From Microbacterium sp. ACRRU (lineage in GTDB: Bacteria > Actinomycetota > Actinomycetes > Actinomycetales > Microbacteriaceae), in NCBI RefSeq assembly GCF_022346945.1, contig NZ_JAKRNI010000011.1:1-64000 (forward strand): a DNA stretch of 64,000 nt, written 5' to 3'. Both the position numbers and the translations under genes were made by a program. Below the pieces are notes generated by a model. The model had not been told where the DNA came from, made no database searches, and worked only from the letters and a program-made list of their open reading frames with translations. Position 1 is the stretch's first letter, and every line of letters begins with the position of its first letter. Shown here in pieces: positions 33,931-42,379 of the stretch.

Positions 33931-34119
33931 TCAATTGGGGGGCGCCACCTGATTCAGCGAGATCTCGCGCGAATCGAACAGCCCCCGCTTCGCGATCACC
34001 ATCGTGTACCCGCGCGCGCGCAGGTCTCGTGCATTCTCAGGCGTCAGCGGCCGACGACCGATCTTCTCCCATCCGACGGCAAGCCGGTATCCGTGAGTAA
34101 TGGTGCGTTCGCGTGCCAT
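33931..34119 (-). CDS. Small hypothetical protein, 62 aa
   Basis: Not recognised. It has a very strong ribosome binding site (GGGGAGGAACGA then ATG 34119), which is rare in this window and supports real translation. The sequence is basic (ARERTITHGYRLAVGWEKIG) with a RPLTPENARDLRARGYTMVI segment that could form a small alpha/beta unit. It has no membrane helix. It follows another small gene on the same strand by 41 bp and lies downstream of two tRNA genes, in a less GC-rich stretch, so it may be an acquired islet. Confidence 0.55.
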   Translation of the reverse strand: MARERTITHGYRLAVGWEKIGRRPLTPENARDLRARGYTMVIAKRGLFDSREISLNQVAPPN

Positions 34120-34160
34120 TCGTTCCTCCCCGAGGTCATAATGGCATCGGAATAGACGAT

Positions 34161-34496
34161 TTACGAAATGGGGGGTTTCGTAGGTCTGAACGGTGCGTCG
34201 CGGGGGCCCCGATCGCCCCGACGGCCGTTCCCCGTCAGCTCTCCCCAGTCGGCCGCCGGCGCCCCTCCGGGCCGGAGCGACGCCAGGAACGCCATATGTA
34301 CCTGGAAGCATGCCAGGCAAAGCGTCGTCGCCCATCCGATGGTCTCGCCCGCATGAACCGCCTTGTACAGGACCCGGTCCGCCTGCTGAATGCGGCGGAT
34401 CTCGACGCGGCCGTACTCGTGGCCGTGCGGGTCGATCATGCGCCAAACGCCCGTGGGGCCTTCGACCGCGGCGAGAATCGGATGCCATTGCGTCAC
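34161..34496 (-). CDS. Small hypothetical protein, 111 aa
   Basis: Function unknown. From GTG 34496 it begins TQWHPILAAVEGPTGVWRMI, with a beta-rich core HGHEYGRVEIRRI and a helix TLCLACFQVHMAFLASLRPG. It resembles small uncharacterised proteins I associate with Microbacteriaceae, though I cannot confirm this by search. An ATG at 34562 is also in frame but gives an Arg/Trp-rich start that looks non-coding. It probably forms a two-gene unit with the 62 aa gene. Confidence 0.5.
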   Translation of the reverse strand: MTQWHPILAAVEGPTGVWRMIDPHGHEYGRVEIRRIQQADRVLYKAVHAGETIGWATTLCLACFQVHMAFLASLRPGGAPAADWGELTGNGRRGDRGPRDAPFRPTKPPIS

Positions 34497-34629
34497 GGTG
34501 TGCCGGAACCTTTCTCCGGCCGAGGACCCCCACCGTATCGGCGGCCACCGACATCGAAGCAAGACCGTCGGGACCGGCCTGGATCACGGCGTCTCCAACG
34601 CGCCCCATCGGGCCGGATAGCGAAATCGT

Positions 34630-34658
34630 CTGAGCAAGCCTCCGTGTTCCCCTATTCT
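34630..34658 (+). promoter_or_regulatory. Promoter of the ABC exporter operon
   Basis: CTGAGC (34630-34635), 17 nt spacer, TATTCT (34653-34658), then 7 nt to ATG 34666 with no ribosome binding site, so the transcript is probably leaderless. Confidence 0.55.
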
Positions 34659-34665
34659 CGGCATC

Positions 34666-35430
34666 ATGGGGGCGGCAATTCGGGCCACGGGCGTGGTCAA
34701 GAAGTTCGGCGAGGTCACGAGCGTCGATGGGGTGGATCTCTCCATTCCGGCGGGCTCGTTCTACGGCATCGCCGGACCGAACGGGGCGGGCAAGACGACG
34801 ACCATTCGCATGATCACGGGTCTTCTCGAACCGGATGCCGGCCGCATCGAGGTCGACGGAATCTCCGTATGGCCGAATCCCCGACGTGCCAAAAGCGTTC
34901 TCGGCTATGTCGCCGACAATCCGCCGCTGTTCGGTCGCCTGACGGCGCGGGAAATGCTCGATTACGCCGGAATGCTGCGCGGAGTGGCCGCGGAAGACAT
35001 TCGGACCCGCGGCGACGACCTTCTGCGAGTCTTGGATCTCGAGGCCGATGCGGGGCGACCCATCGCTGATTTCTCGCTGGGCATGACCAAACGCGTCGGG
35101 CTTGCCGTCGCCATGCTGCACGCTCCGCGCGTCCTGATTCTCGACGAACCGTTCGGAGCCCTAGATCCTGTCAACACGCAGGTGATGGAGCAGATGCTGC
35201 AGCGGTTCCGCGAGGGAGGCGGCACGGTGGTGTTCTCGAGCCACGTGCTCGACGTGGTGCAGAAGCTGTGCGATCGGGTCGCGATCATCGCACGGGGTGC
35301 CGTGGTGGCGGAGGGCACCGTCGCGGAACTGTCGCACGGTGGATCACTGCAAGACGCCTTCGTCGACATCGTCGGTGGACGCGAACTCGCCGAGGGGGAT
35401 CTGTCGTGGCTCTCGTCCTCGCCCGCCTGA
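34666..35430 (+). CDS. ABC transporter ATP-binding protein (exporter type)
   Basis: 254 aa. Walker A GPNGAGKTTT at about 38-47, signature region FSLGMTKRVGLA (a non-canonical LSGGQ as in many DrrA/CcmA-like exporters), Walker B VLILDEPFGALDP and switch histidine in SSHVLD. It overlaps the membrane subunit gene by 25 bp. Architecture fits a two-component ABC-2 type exporter; the substrate is not evident. Confidence 0.87.
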   Translation: MGAAIRATGVVKKFGEVTSVDGVDLSIPAGSFYGIAGPNGAGKTTTIRMITGLLEPDAGRIEVDGISVWPNPRRAKSVLGYVADNPPLFGRLTAREMLDYAGMLRGVAAEDIRTRGDDLLRVLDLEADAGRPIADFSLGMTKRVGLAVAMLHAPRVLILDEPFGALDPVNTQVMEQMLQRFREGGGTVVFSSHVLDVVQKLCDRVAIIARGAVVAEGTVAELSHGGSLQDAFVDIVGGRELAEGDLSWLSSSPA

Positions 35431-36962
35431 AACTCGCCCTCCAGATCGGGGGCGCGCGGGCATCCAGCCTCGGTATCGTCGCGTTCGCGCTCGCGTGGGC
35501 GCTCGGCATCCTGGGCGGACTCGCCGGCGGGTTCCTCGTCGCGTTCTTCGACTCGGGCGGTTCGCCGTTCGGCGACCTTCTGGTGCTGCTGCTGTTCGTG
35601 GCCATCTTCGGTGCGTGGATCGTGCTGCCGATCGCGACGCCCGTTCCCACCGCGAACATCATCGATCCCGCGGTGCTGGAGCAGTATCCGCTCAGCCGGG
35701 CACAGCAGGTCACGGGACTGCTGCTCGGCGGGCTCGCCTCGCCGGCGGCGGCGGCGACGTTCCTGACCGCCGCGGGCGGCGTCGCGGCCGTGAACGTCGG
35801 AATTGGCGAGCGGGTGGTCGCCGTGGCCGGGGGAGTGCTCTTCACGGTCTTGTGCGTGGCCGCGTCATCGGCGGTGCGCGCCCTGTTCGCCGAGGCTCTG
35901 TCGGCGCGACGCGGGCGCGATGTCGCGGTGATCGCGTCGACCCTCATCGTGGTGGCGCTCTACGTCCTGCCGCACCTGCTTCGCCCTCTGCTCGGGGCGG
36001 CCGAGGACGCGGGCGCGATCCTCGTCACGATCCTGACGTGGACGCCGCCGGGAGCCGTCGGAGCGATGGGGTACGTGCTCGAGACCGGCGACGTGGTGGG
36101 CACGCTGGCCCGCCTCGCGGTCGTCGTCGCAACCATCGCTGTCGCTCTGCTGCTGTGGGGCCTCGCACTGCGACTTCACGTCCGGGGTCGGACGGCGCGG
36201 GCCGTGGCATCCGGTCACCACCGGTCGGCCGCCGACCTGACCCTCGTACCGCTGGTGCTGCGGGTGTTGCCCACCGGTCCCGCGCTCGCCGCGGCGAGCC
36301 AACACCTGCGGTACTACTTCTTCCGCGCGCCGCGGGCGGCGCAGGTCGTCATCCTGGGGCCGGTCGTCGGGGTGATGTTCTCAGCGACCCAGGTGCATGC
36401 GACGGGCCTGACGTTCGCCGTCGCCGTGGGCGCGGTGGCGATGGGCTCGAGCGCCCTGTTGAACCTGTTCGGTTTCGACGGGCGCGGTGTCGAGCTCACC
36501 GTGCAGACGGGTGGCTCGCTCGCGAGCGTGCTCCGGGGCAAGCTCCTCGCGGTCTCGCTGTTCCTCGTTCCCGGGGTGGCCCTGCTCACGATCGGCCTCG
36601 GCATCGCGACGGGCATGGCCGATCAGATTCCTCTGGCGTTGGTGTCGGCGCTCGCCGGGCTGCTGCTCGCGTTCGCCGTCGGCGCCGCCTGCAGCGCCTG
36701 GAATCCGTATGACCAGGAGGCGCCGCAAGGCGACCGCAGCACCATCGCCGTGCGGATGTACCTCGCGTTCGGTCTCGCCTTCGCGCTCGTCTACCTGGTC
36801 GGCTGGCTGAACACGTCGCTGCAGCCCGCTGTGCCCGTCGAGGTCGTCCTCGGCGCCGCGCTCGTGCTGTCCGCGATCGCCGCGACACTCTCCACCCGGA
36901 TGAGCGGCCTCTTCCTCGACCGGCATCCCGAACGTCTCCTCGCGGCCTTCACCCCGCGCTGA
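35406..36962 (+). CDS. ABC exporter membrane protein
   Basis: 518 aa, start GTG 35406 inside the ATPase gene, the natural coupled start (ALVLARLKLALQIGG). At least ten hydrophobic segments are spread over the whole length, with a soluble region near 270-300 (LRLHVRGRTARAVASGHHR). It is unusually long for an ABC-2 permease and resembles the paired transporter permeases of actinobacteria. It works with the preceding ATPase; substrate unknown. Confidence 0.78.
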   Translation: MALVLARLKLALQIGGARASSLGIVAFALAWALGILGGLAGGFLVAFFDSGGSPFGDLLVLLLFVAIFGAWIVLPIATPVPTANIIDPAVLEQYPLSRAQQVTGLLLGGLASPAAAATFLTAAGGVAAVNVGIGERVVAVAGGVLFTVLCVAASSAVRALFAEALSARRGRDVAVIASTLIVVALYVLPHLLRPLLGAAEDAGAILVTILTWTPPGAVGAMGYVLETGDVVGTLARLAVVVATIAVALLLWGLALRLHVRGRTARAVASGHHRSAADLTLVPLVLRVLPTGPALAAASQHLRYYFFRAPRAAQVVILGPVVGVMFSATQVHATGLTFAVAVGAVAMGSSALLNLFGFDGRGVELTVQTGGSLASVLRGKLLAVSLFLVPGVALLTIGLGIATGMADQIPLALVSALAGLLLAFAVGAACSAWNPYDQEAPQGDRSTIAVRMYLAFGLAFALVYLVGWLNTSLQPAVPVEVVLGAALVLSAIAATLSTRMSGLFLDRHPERLLAAFTPR

Positions 36963-36989
36963 TCACCCCCTCGAACGACAGGAGTTCCC

Positions 36990-37217
36990 ATGTCCGCACC
37001 GACCCCCACCATCAGCAAGGGCCGCCTCTGGCTGAACAGCTTCATCATGGCTCTGGCCGCCAGCTGCGGGTATCTCATCGTGGCGCTGATGAGCCAGCAC
37101 CAGGTGCTCACGATCGTCATCGCGATGGCCTCGATCACGCTCGTGCTCACGCCGATCTTCTACTGGACCAACTCCCGGCGGGCGCGGCTGGGCAACGCGC
37201 CACGCCGCGGTGCGTGA
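36990..37217 (+). CDS. Small membrane protein, 75 aa
   Basis: Two transmembrane helices at about 14-35 and 41-62 (SFIMALAASCGYLIVALM and VLTIVIAMASITLVLTPIFY), with a basic C-terminus. ACAGGAG precedes the ATG at good distance. It is 27 nt after the exporter permease on the same strand and may be an accessory subunit. No family recognised. Confidence 0.65.
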   Translation: MSAPTPTISKGRLWLNSFIMALAASCGYLIVALMSQHQVLTIVIAMASITLVLTPIFYWTNSRRARLGNAPRRGA

Positions 37218-37263
37218 CGCGAGCGCACGTTCCCCGCTTCGACGCAGCGTCGGCGGCACGGGA

Positions 37264-37269
37264 TAGCGT
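37264..37269 (+). promoter_or_regulatory. -10 box of the aldo-keto reductase gene (leaderless)
   Basis: TAGCGT, six nt (CGAGTC), then ATG 37276. Confidence 0.55.
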
Positions 37270-37275
37270 CGAGTC

Positions 37276-38217
37276 ATGAGCGACGATCCCGTTCCCCCGG
37301 CAGCCCTCGGCCTGGGGCTGGCCGCCGTCGGACGGCCGGCCTACATCACCGCGGGCCGCGACGACGATCTCGGCGCTCCGGCCGAGAGGTCGATCGCGGC
37401 GATGCGCGCGCGCACGCACGCACTGCTCGACGAGGCATGGCGTCTCGGCATCCGCTACATCGACGTGGCTCGCTCGTACGGTCATGCCGAGGACTTCCTC
37501 GGCGCATGGCTGCGGGAGCACCCCGAGCGCGCCACGGAGCTGACCATCGGGTCGAAGTGGGGCTACGCCTACGTCGGCGGCTGGCGGATGGATGCCGAGG
37601 TGCACGAGCGCAAAGAGCACTCGGTGGCGATGTTCCAGCGACAGTGGCCCGAGACGCTCGAGGCCCTCGGACGCGCTCCCGATCTCTACCTCGTCCATTC
37701 CCTCACTCCCGACAGCCCCGCCCTGGAGGACGCCGCCCTGCTCGACGAGCTCCGCCGACTGGCCGACACCGGGGTGCGCGTCGGACTCTCCACGAGCGGA
37801 CCCCATCAAGCCGCCGTGCTCGACCGGGCTCGAGAACTCGATCGCACGCCGTTCACGGCGGTGCAGGCCACCTGGAACCTGATCGAGGGCTCGGTCGGGC
37901 CGGCGCTCGTGCGCGCCCACGACGACGGCTGGACCGTCGTGGTGAAAGAGGTCCTCGCCAACGGCGAACTCGCCGCGGGCCCGGCGGAGGTCGCCGCGGG
38001 CGCCGCGACAGCGGGTGTCCCGGCCGACGCCTTCGCGATCGGGGCCGCGAGGGCCCAGCGCGGCGTCGACATCGTGCTCAGCGGGGCCTCGACGCTCGCG
38101 CAGCTGCGGCGCGGGGCGCACACGGCCCCGCTGCCCGTGAACGACGACGACCGCGCGCGGTGGGCCGTCGATCCCGAGCTCTATTGGCGGCGGCGATCGG
38201 AGCGCGCCTGGCGATGA
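37276..38217 (+). CDS. Aldo/keto reductase
   Basis: 313 aa NADPH-dependent oxidoreductase. The catalytic tetrad is visible: Asp in RYIDVARSYGHAE (about 62), Tyr about 67, Lys in TIGSKWGYAY (about 95) and His in LYLVHSLT (about 140). The NADP-binding C-terminal region is GAARAQRGVDIVLSGASTL. Substrate unknown. The following minus-strand gene converges with it 18 bp away. Confidence 0.86.
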   Translation: MSDDPVPPAALGLGLAAVGRPAYITAGRDDDLGAPAERSIAAMRARTHALLDEAWRLGIRYIDVARSYGHAEDFLGAWLREHPERATELTIGSKWGYAYVGGWRMDAEVHERKEHSVAMFQRQWPETLEALGRAPDLYLVHSLTPDSPALEDAALLDELRRLADTGVRVGLSTSGPHQAAVLDRARELDRTPFTAVQATWNLIEGSVGPALVRAHDDGWTVVVKEVLANGELAAGPAEVAAGAATAGVPADAFAIGAARAQRGVDIVLSGASTLAQLRRGAHTAPLPVNDDDRARWAVDPELYWRRRSERAWR

Positions 38218-38235
38218 CGGTCGCCGGAGGCCGCG

Positions 38236-39078
38236 TCAGCGGTGATCGCGCCAGGAGTGTCGCGGCTCGAATCCCAGCACCCGTCGCGCCTTGTCGATCG
38301 AGAGCAGCGTGTCGGTGCCCTCGAGGTCGCCACGGGTCTCGACGTTCGGGAAGACCTCGGCCACCAGCTCGGAGTTGGGCCGCGTCATGACCGTGTCGGC
38401 GGCCGCGATGATGAAGCGGTCGAATCCCGCGGGCGCGTTCTCGAGCGCACGCTCAACGGCTTGGGCGCCGTCCCGTGCGTCGATGTAGCCCCACAGGTTC
38501 CACTTGCGGGTGCGCGCGTCGGCGTCGAACGGGAACTCGACGTAATCCTCGGGCACCATGACGTTCGAGAACCGCAGAGCCGTGATCGACAGCTCCGGAT
38601 GCCACCGCACCAGCTCACCGGCGAGGTGCTCCTCGAGCACCTTGACCAGCGAGTAGACCGACTCGGGGCGCGGCGCGTACTCCTCATCGACCGGGATGTA
38701 CGGCGGGTCGACATCGAACGGGAGCCCGAGAACGGTCTCGCTCGACGCGTACACGATGCGGCGGATCCCCAGCCGCACGGCCGCCCAGAACACATTGAAC
38801 GTGCTGGTCATGTTGTTGTGGAACGTCGCGACGTCCGAACGGATGCCGGGAGCGGGGACCGCCCCCAGATGCACCAGGGCGTCGACACCTTCGTGCTGGT
38901 CGTTGACGCCGGCGAGGGCGTCGATCACCTGGCCGTAGTCGGTCAGCTCGACCTGCACGAATCCGGGCCCGCGCTCGCCGCGCACGTCGAGGCCGATGAC
39001 CTCGTGGCCGGCGGCGCGCAGCTCGCGAGCGACGACGGTGCCGAGTTTTCCGGATGAACCGGTGAGGGCGATGCGCAT
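38236..39078 (-). CDS. NAD(P)-dependent epimerase/dehydratase (extended SDR)
   Basis: 280 aa. The Rossmann motif TGSSGKLGTVVAREL begins at residue 6, and the catalytic YSLVK pair is near 142-146. Sugar-nucleotide epimerases and uronate dehydrogenases share this pattern. The WNLWGYIDARDGAQAVERAL region is typical of the NAD-dependent SDR proteins annotated as epimerases. GAAGGA precedes the ATG, with TAGCGT further upstream, so this gene, unlike many others here, has a normal leader. Confidence 0.84.
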   Translation of the reverse strand: MRIALTGSSGKLGTVVARELRAAGHEVIGLDVRGERGPGFVQVELTDYGQVIDALAGVNDQHEGVDALVHLGAVPAPGIRSDVATFHNNMTSTFNVFWAAVRLGIRRIVYASSETVLGLPFDVDPPYIPVDEEYAPRPESVYSLVKVLEEHLAGELVRWHPELSITALRFSNVMVPEDYVEFPFDADARTRKWNLWGYIDARDGAQAVERALENAPAGFDRFIIAAADTVMTRPNSELVAEVFPNVETRGDLEGTDTLLSIDKARRVLGFEPRHSWRDHR

Positions 39079-39290
39079 GAGCGTCCTTCGATCGGGGGAA
39101 CGCTACGACGTTACCCGTGTGCTGGGGGGTCGAGGCCGCGCGACCGGAACGCCCCCTCGATCGCGGATGCCACGAGTTCGCGAGTTCGTCAAGAGCCCGC
39201 GCGCCGCCGGGCCGGGGTGTTTCGCTATGGGTCGGATCCGGTTCGTGAATCGTCACGGGACCGGACGCAGATCATCCGACGGGAATCGCC

Positions 39291-39833
39291 ATGACCACTT
39301 TGTCCTCCGCGACCGACGCGTTCCTCGCGTCGCGCGCGGCGGACGGCGACCAGACCGCTTTCGGCGTGCTCGTCCGCCGCCACGCACCGTTTCTGGTCGC
39401 GTTCGCCACCAAGCTCACCGGGTCGCGGGCGGACGCCGACGACTGCGTCCAAGAGGCGCTCATCACCGCCTGGCGCCGGCTGCCCGATCTCGCCGATCCC
39501 GAGAAGGTGCGCAGCTGGCTGACCACGATCGTGTCCCGCAAGGTCACCGATCGCATGCGGTCCCGGAAGATCTCGGAGCAGATCGACGAGGAGATGGTCT
39601 CTCTCGGGGATGACCCCGAGCGCTCGGTTGTGGCATCGTCGCAGATGGACGCGCTGAAGAAAGTCCTCGCCGATCTCCCCGAAGAGCTTCGTGTCGTGTG
39701 GGTCCTCCGAGAGATCGGCGGGCACAGCTACGACGAGATCGCCTCCGAAGTCGGCGAGACACCCGCGACGGTGCGGGGACGTCTCGCGAGGGCGCGCAAG
39801 ACCGTGTTGGAACGCATGCAGGAGTGGAGGTGA
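39291..39833 (+). CDS. ECF-type RNA polymerase sigma factor
   Basis: 180 aa. Region 2 is at about 28-65 (TGSRADADDCVQEALITAWR) and region 4 at about 115-172 (LADLPEELRVVWVLREIGGH then SYDEIASEVGETPATVRGRL). It is followed 4 nt later by an Asp23-family gene and then a third small gene, all in one operon. Stress-responsive control with the downstream protein as regulator or output is inferred. Confidence 0.9.
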   Translation: MTTLSSATDAFLASRAADGDQTAFGVLVRRHAPFLVAFATKLTGSRADADDCVQEALITAWRRLPDLADPEKVRSWLTTIVSRKVTDRMRSRKISEQIDEEMVSLGDDPERSVVASSQMDALKKVLADLPEELRVVWVLREIGGHSYDEIASEVGETPATVRGRLARARKTVLERMQEWR

Positions 39834-39837
39834 TCGA

Positions 39838-40410
39838 ATGAGTGACGACGTGAACGATGTGGGCGGCTCGGGGTACTCGCTCGAAGACCTCTCCGCCTAT
39901 CTCGATCGTGGGCGCACCCCCCGGATCCCGGCGATCGAGCGCAATGCCGAGTGTCAGGCCCTGCTGGCCTCGATGGAGCGGATGGGGCGACTCTCCCGCG
40001 AGATCGTCGACGAGCAGGCCTCCGAGCCGCTCGCGGAGTCCTGGTACGACGGCATCATGCGCGAGGTCATGCGCGAGTTCCGGGCCGGACGCGACATCCC
40101 GCTGGCCCGTACCGAGGACGGCACGCAGCTGGTGGTCACCGAAGGGGCGCTCTACGAACTGATCCGAACGGTCGGTGACGAGGTTCCGGGTGTGCTGGTG
40201 GGGCGTGTGCGTCTCGAACAGACGGATGCCGCGGCACCGCTCGACGTGCGGGTGACCGTCAGCGTGCTCTTCGGTCACCCGATGGGGCAGACGGTGGAAC
40301 GTATGCGCCAGGGGATCCGGGATGCCATCGAGCGTCACGGCGATCTGCGGGTGGGCCGCGTCGACGTCACCGTCGGCGACGTGCACCTCGAGGGGGAGGA
40401 CGAGGGATGA
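39838..40410 (+). CDS. Asp23/Gls24-family envelope stress protein with N-terminal regulator-like segment
   Basis: 190 aa. The C-terminal part (about 80-185) has the Asp23 pattern VPGVLVGRVRLEQTD and DVRVTVSVLFGHPMGQTVER. The first 60 residues (YSLEDLSAYLDRGRTPRIP and the following helix) resemble the zinc-less anti-sigma-type N-termini found next to ECF factors. Position directly after a sigma gene suggests it may bind the sigma factor. ATG 39838 is 4 nt after the sigma stop. Confidence 0.75.
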   Translation: MSDDVNDVGGSGYSLEDLSAYLDRGRTPRIPAIERNAECQALLASMERMGRLSREIVDEQASEPLAESWYDGIMREVMREFRAGRDIPLARTEDGTQLVVTEGALYELIRTVGDEVPGVLVGRVRLEQTDAAAPLDVRVTVSVLFGHPMGQTVERMRQGIRDAIERHGDLRVGRVDVTVGDVHLEGEDEG

Positions 40411-40721
40411 CGGACAACGCTGCCGAACTGGCACCGCGAATCGACCTGGCGGTCACGTCGGTCGCCGGAGTGCGCGAGTCCTACTCCGCCCGACCGGTCG
40501 TGGCGCGTGCCTATGAACGGATGGCGGAGGTGGAGGGTTCGCTCGCGGCCGTCGAGGAGGCGGGTGACACCCGCGCCATCACCGTGTGTATCGGCGTCTC
40601 GGCCGACGACGACAGCGCGGCGGTGGCATCCGCGGTCGCTCGCGCCGTGCGCGGCGCGGGCGCCGGCTCGTCCGACACCGTGCGCGTCCGCGTCGCTCGC
40701 CTGGTCGCCCCACGCGTCTGA
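40407..40721 (+). CDS. Hypothetical protein, 104 aa, in sigma-Asp23 operon
   Basis: Start overlaps the Asp23-family stop by 4 bp. The N-terminal segment APRIDLAVTSVAGVRESYSA and the C-terminal TVRVRVARLVAPRV flank a low-complexity Ala/Asp region. It is predicted to be a small alpha/beta protein, perhaps a diverged partner of Asp23 (Asp23 genes are often adjacent to small accessory genes). No assigned family. Confidence 0.6.
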   Translation: MTDNAAELAPRIDLAVTSVAGVRESYSARPVVARAYERMAEVEGSLAAVEEAGDTRAITVCIGVSADDDSAAVASAVARAVRGAGAGSSDTVRVRVARLVAPRV

Positions 40722-40791
40722 CCTTCGCGGCCGCCTCAAAGAAACAGCGCAATACGCTGGAGAGCACCGACTCTCGCCTCTCGGAGGACGC

Positions 40792-41640
40792 ATGCCCGCC
40801 CAGCCCGTCATCGCCGTCACCGGTTCCACCGGAGCCGTGGGAGGGCGGGTTGCACGCGACCTGGCTGCCCGCGGCATCCCGCAGCGTCTGCTCGTGCGTG
40901 ACCCGGCACGCGCCCCCGAGCTCGACGGTGCCGAGGTGCACGTCGCGGGGTACTCCGACGCCGATGCTGCCGCCGCCGCGCTCGACGGCGTCACGACGCT
41001 GTTCATGGTCTCGGCATCCGAGACGGCCGACCGGGTCGAACACCACCGCCAGTTCATCGACGCGGCCGCACGCGCGGGTGTGCGCTCGATCGTCTACACG
41101 TCGTTCCTCGCCGCCGCACCCGACGCGGTGTTCACTCTCGGGCGGGATCACGCCGCGACCGAGGAGATCATCCGCGCCTCGGGGATGTCGTGGACGTTCC
41201 TGCGCGACAACTTCTACATGGACATGATGGAGCTCTTCGCGGGAGACGACGGCGTCATCCGCGGGCCCGCCGGCGAGGGGCGGTGCTCGCTCGTCTCTCG
41301 CGCGGACGTGGCCGCAACGGCCGTCGCGGTCCTGCTCGACCCCGCCGCGCACGCCCACGCGACCTACGACCTCACCGGTCCCGAGGCTCTCACGCTGAAG
41401 GAGGTGGCGGAGAAGATCTCGGCCGTGCGCGGCCATCCGGTGCGCTTCATCGACGAAAGCGTGGACGATGCGTACGCGTCCCGCGCGGTGTTCGGGGCTC
41501 CCCGGTGGCAGGTCGACGCCTGGGTGAGCACGTACACCGCGATCGCGAGCGGTGACCTCGCCGGGATCTCCGGCGACGTCGAGGCCGTCACCGGTCGCCC
41601 CGCCCAGACGTTCGAGGAGTTCCTCGGCGCGGTCGGCTGA
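40792..41640 (+). CDS. NmrA-like NAD(P)-binding protein
   Basis: 282 aa atypical SDR. Nucleotide motif VTGSTGAVGGRVARDLAARG at about 9-28, followed by DGVTTLFMVSASETADRVEH. NmrA/QOR2-type quinone reductases and redox sensors share this sequence. CGGAGGACGC gives the ribosome binding site for ATG 40792. It stands alone after the sigma operon and converges with metI. Confidence 0.84.
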   Translation: MPAQPVIAVTGSTGAVGGRVARDLAARGIPQRLLVRDPARAPELDGAEVHVAGYSDADAAAAALDGVTTLFMVSASETADRVEHHRQFIDAAARAGVRSIVYTSFLAAAPDAVFTLGRDHAATEEIIRASGMSWTFLRDNFYMDMMELFAGDDGVIRGPAGEGRCSLVSRADVAATAVAVLLDPAAHAHATYDLTGPEALTLKEVAEKISAVRGHPVRFIDESVDDAYASRAVFGAPRWQVDAWVSTYTAIASGDLAGISGDVEAVTGRPAQTFEEFLGAVG

Positions 41641-41680
41641 GCGGTCGCGCCGCCGCGGACGACGACGCGACCGCCTCCGT

Positions 41681-42379
41681 TCAACGGCGGAGGATCCGTC
41701 GCGCCAACCGGTTGCCGAGGAACTGAGCCAGCTGGACCAGCACGATGATGATGCCGATGGCGATCCACATCGTGAGGAAGTCCCACCGACGGAAGCCGTA
41801 GGTGAGGGCGAACGAGCCCAACCCGCCCGCTCCGACGGCGCCGGCGACCGCGGTCATGTCCACGATCGCGACGACGACGAACGTGTACCCGAGGATGAGC
41901 GGTCCCAATGCTTCGGGCACCAGCAGCGTCGCGATGATCCGCCACGGCCCCGCGCCCGCGGCGCGCGCCGCTTCGATGACCCCGGGGCTGATCGTGACGA
42001 GATTCTGTTCGACGATGCGCGAGAAACCGAACGTCACGGCGATCGACAGCGGCACCACGGCCGCGGTCGTCCCGATCGCCGTGCCCACCACGGCCGCGGT
42101 GACGGGCGAGAGCGCCAGGATCAGCACGATGAACGGAATCGGTCGGAACACGTTCACGAGAAGGTTCAGCACGACGTTCACGGCTCGGGCGGGAAGCACA
42201 CCGCCCGCGCGGGTGACATAGAGCGCGAGCCCGAGCAGAAGGCCGCCGATCCCGCCGAACACCATCGTGAGCAGCACCATGGTGAGCGTCTGGCCGATGG
42301 ACTCGAGCAGGATGGGGCCGTACCGGTCCCAGCTCCATTGCGTTGCCGCGGGGGCGATCAGGGCGGTGAGAGAGGTCAT
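41681..42379 (-). CDS. metI: Methionine ABC transporter permease MetI
   Basis: 232 aa. Six membrane segments; MetI-type loop PGVIEAARAAGAGPWRIIAT at about 133-152, then the conserved FVVVAIVDMTAVAGAVGAGG. Its start overlaps the metN stop by 4 bp. It forms the channel for methionine imported by MetN and captured by MetQ. Confidence 0.9.
   Translation of the reverse strand: MTSLTALIAPAATQWSWDRYGPILLESIGQTLTMVLLTMVFGGIGGLLLGLALYVTRAGGVLPARAVNVVLNLLVNVFRPIPFIVLILALSPVTAAVVGTAIGTTAAVVPLSIAVTFGFSRIVEQNLVTISPGVIEAARAAGAGPWRIIATLLVPEALGPLILGYTFVVVAIVDMTAVAGAVGAGGLGSFALTYGFRRWDFLTMWIAIGIIIVLVQLAQFLGNRLARRILRR

Noticed and set aside
34666..35121. Extension of the 62 aa minus-strand gene to 396 aa through the ABC ATPase
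   Set aside because: The strong ribosome binding site at 34120-34131 and the opposite-strand ABC gene argue for the short form.
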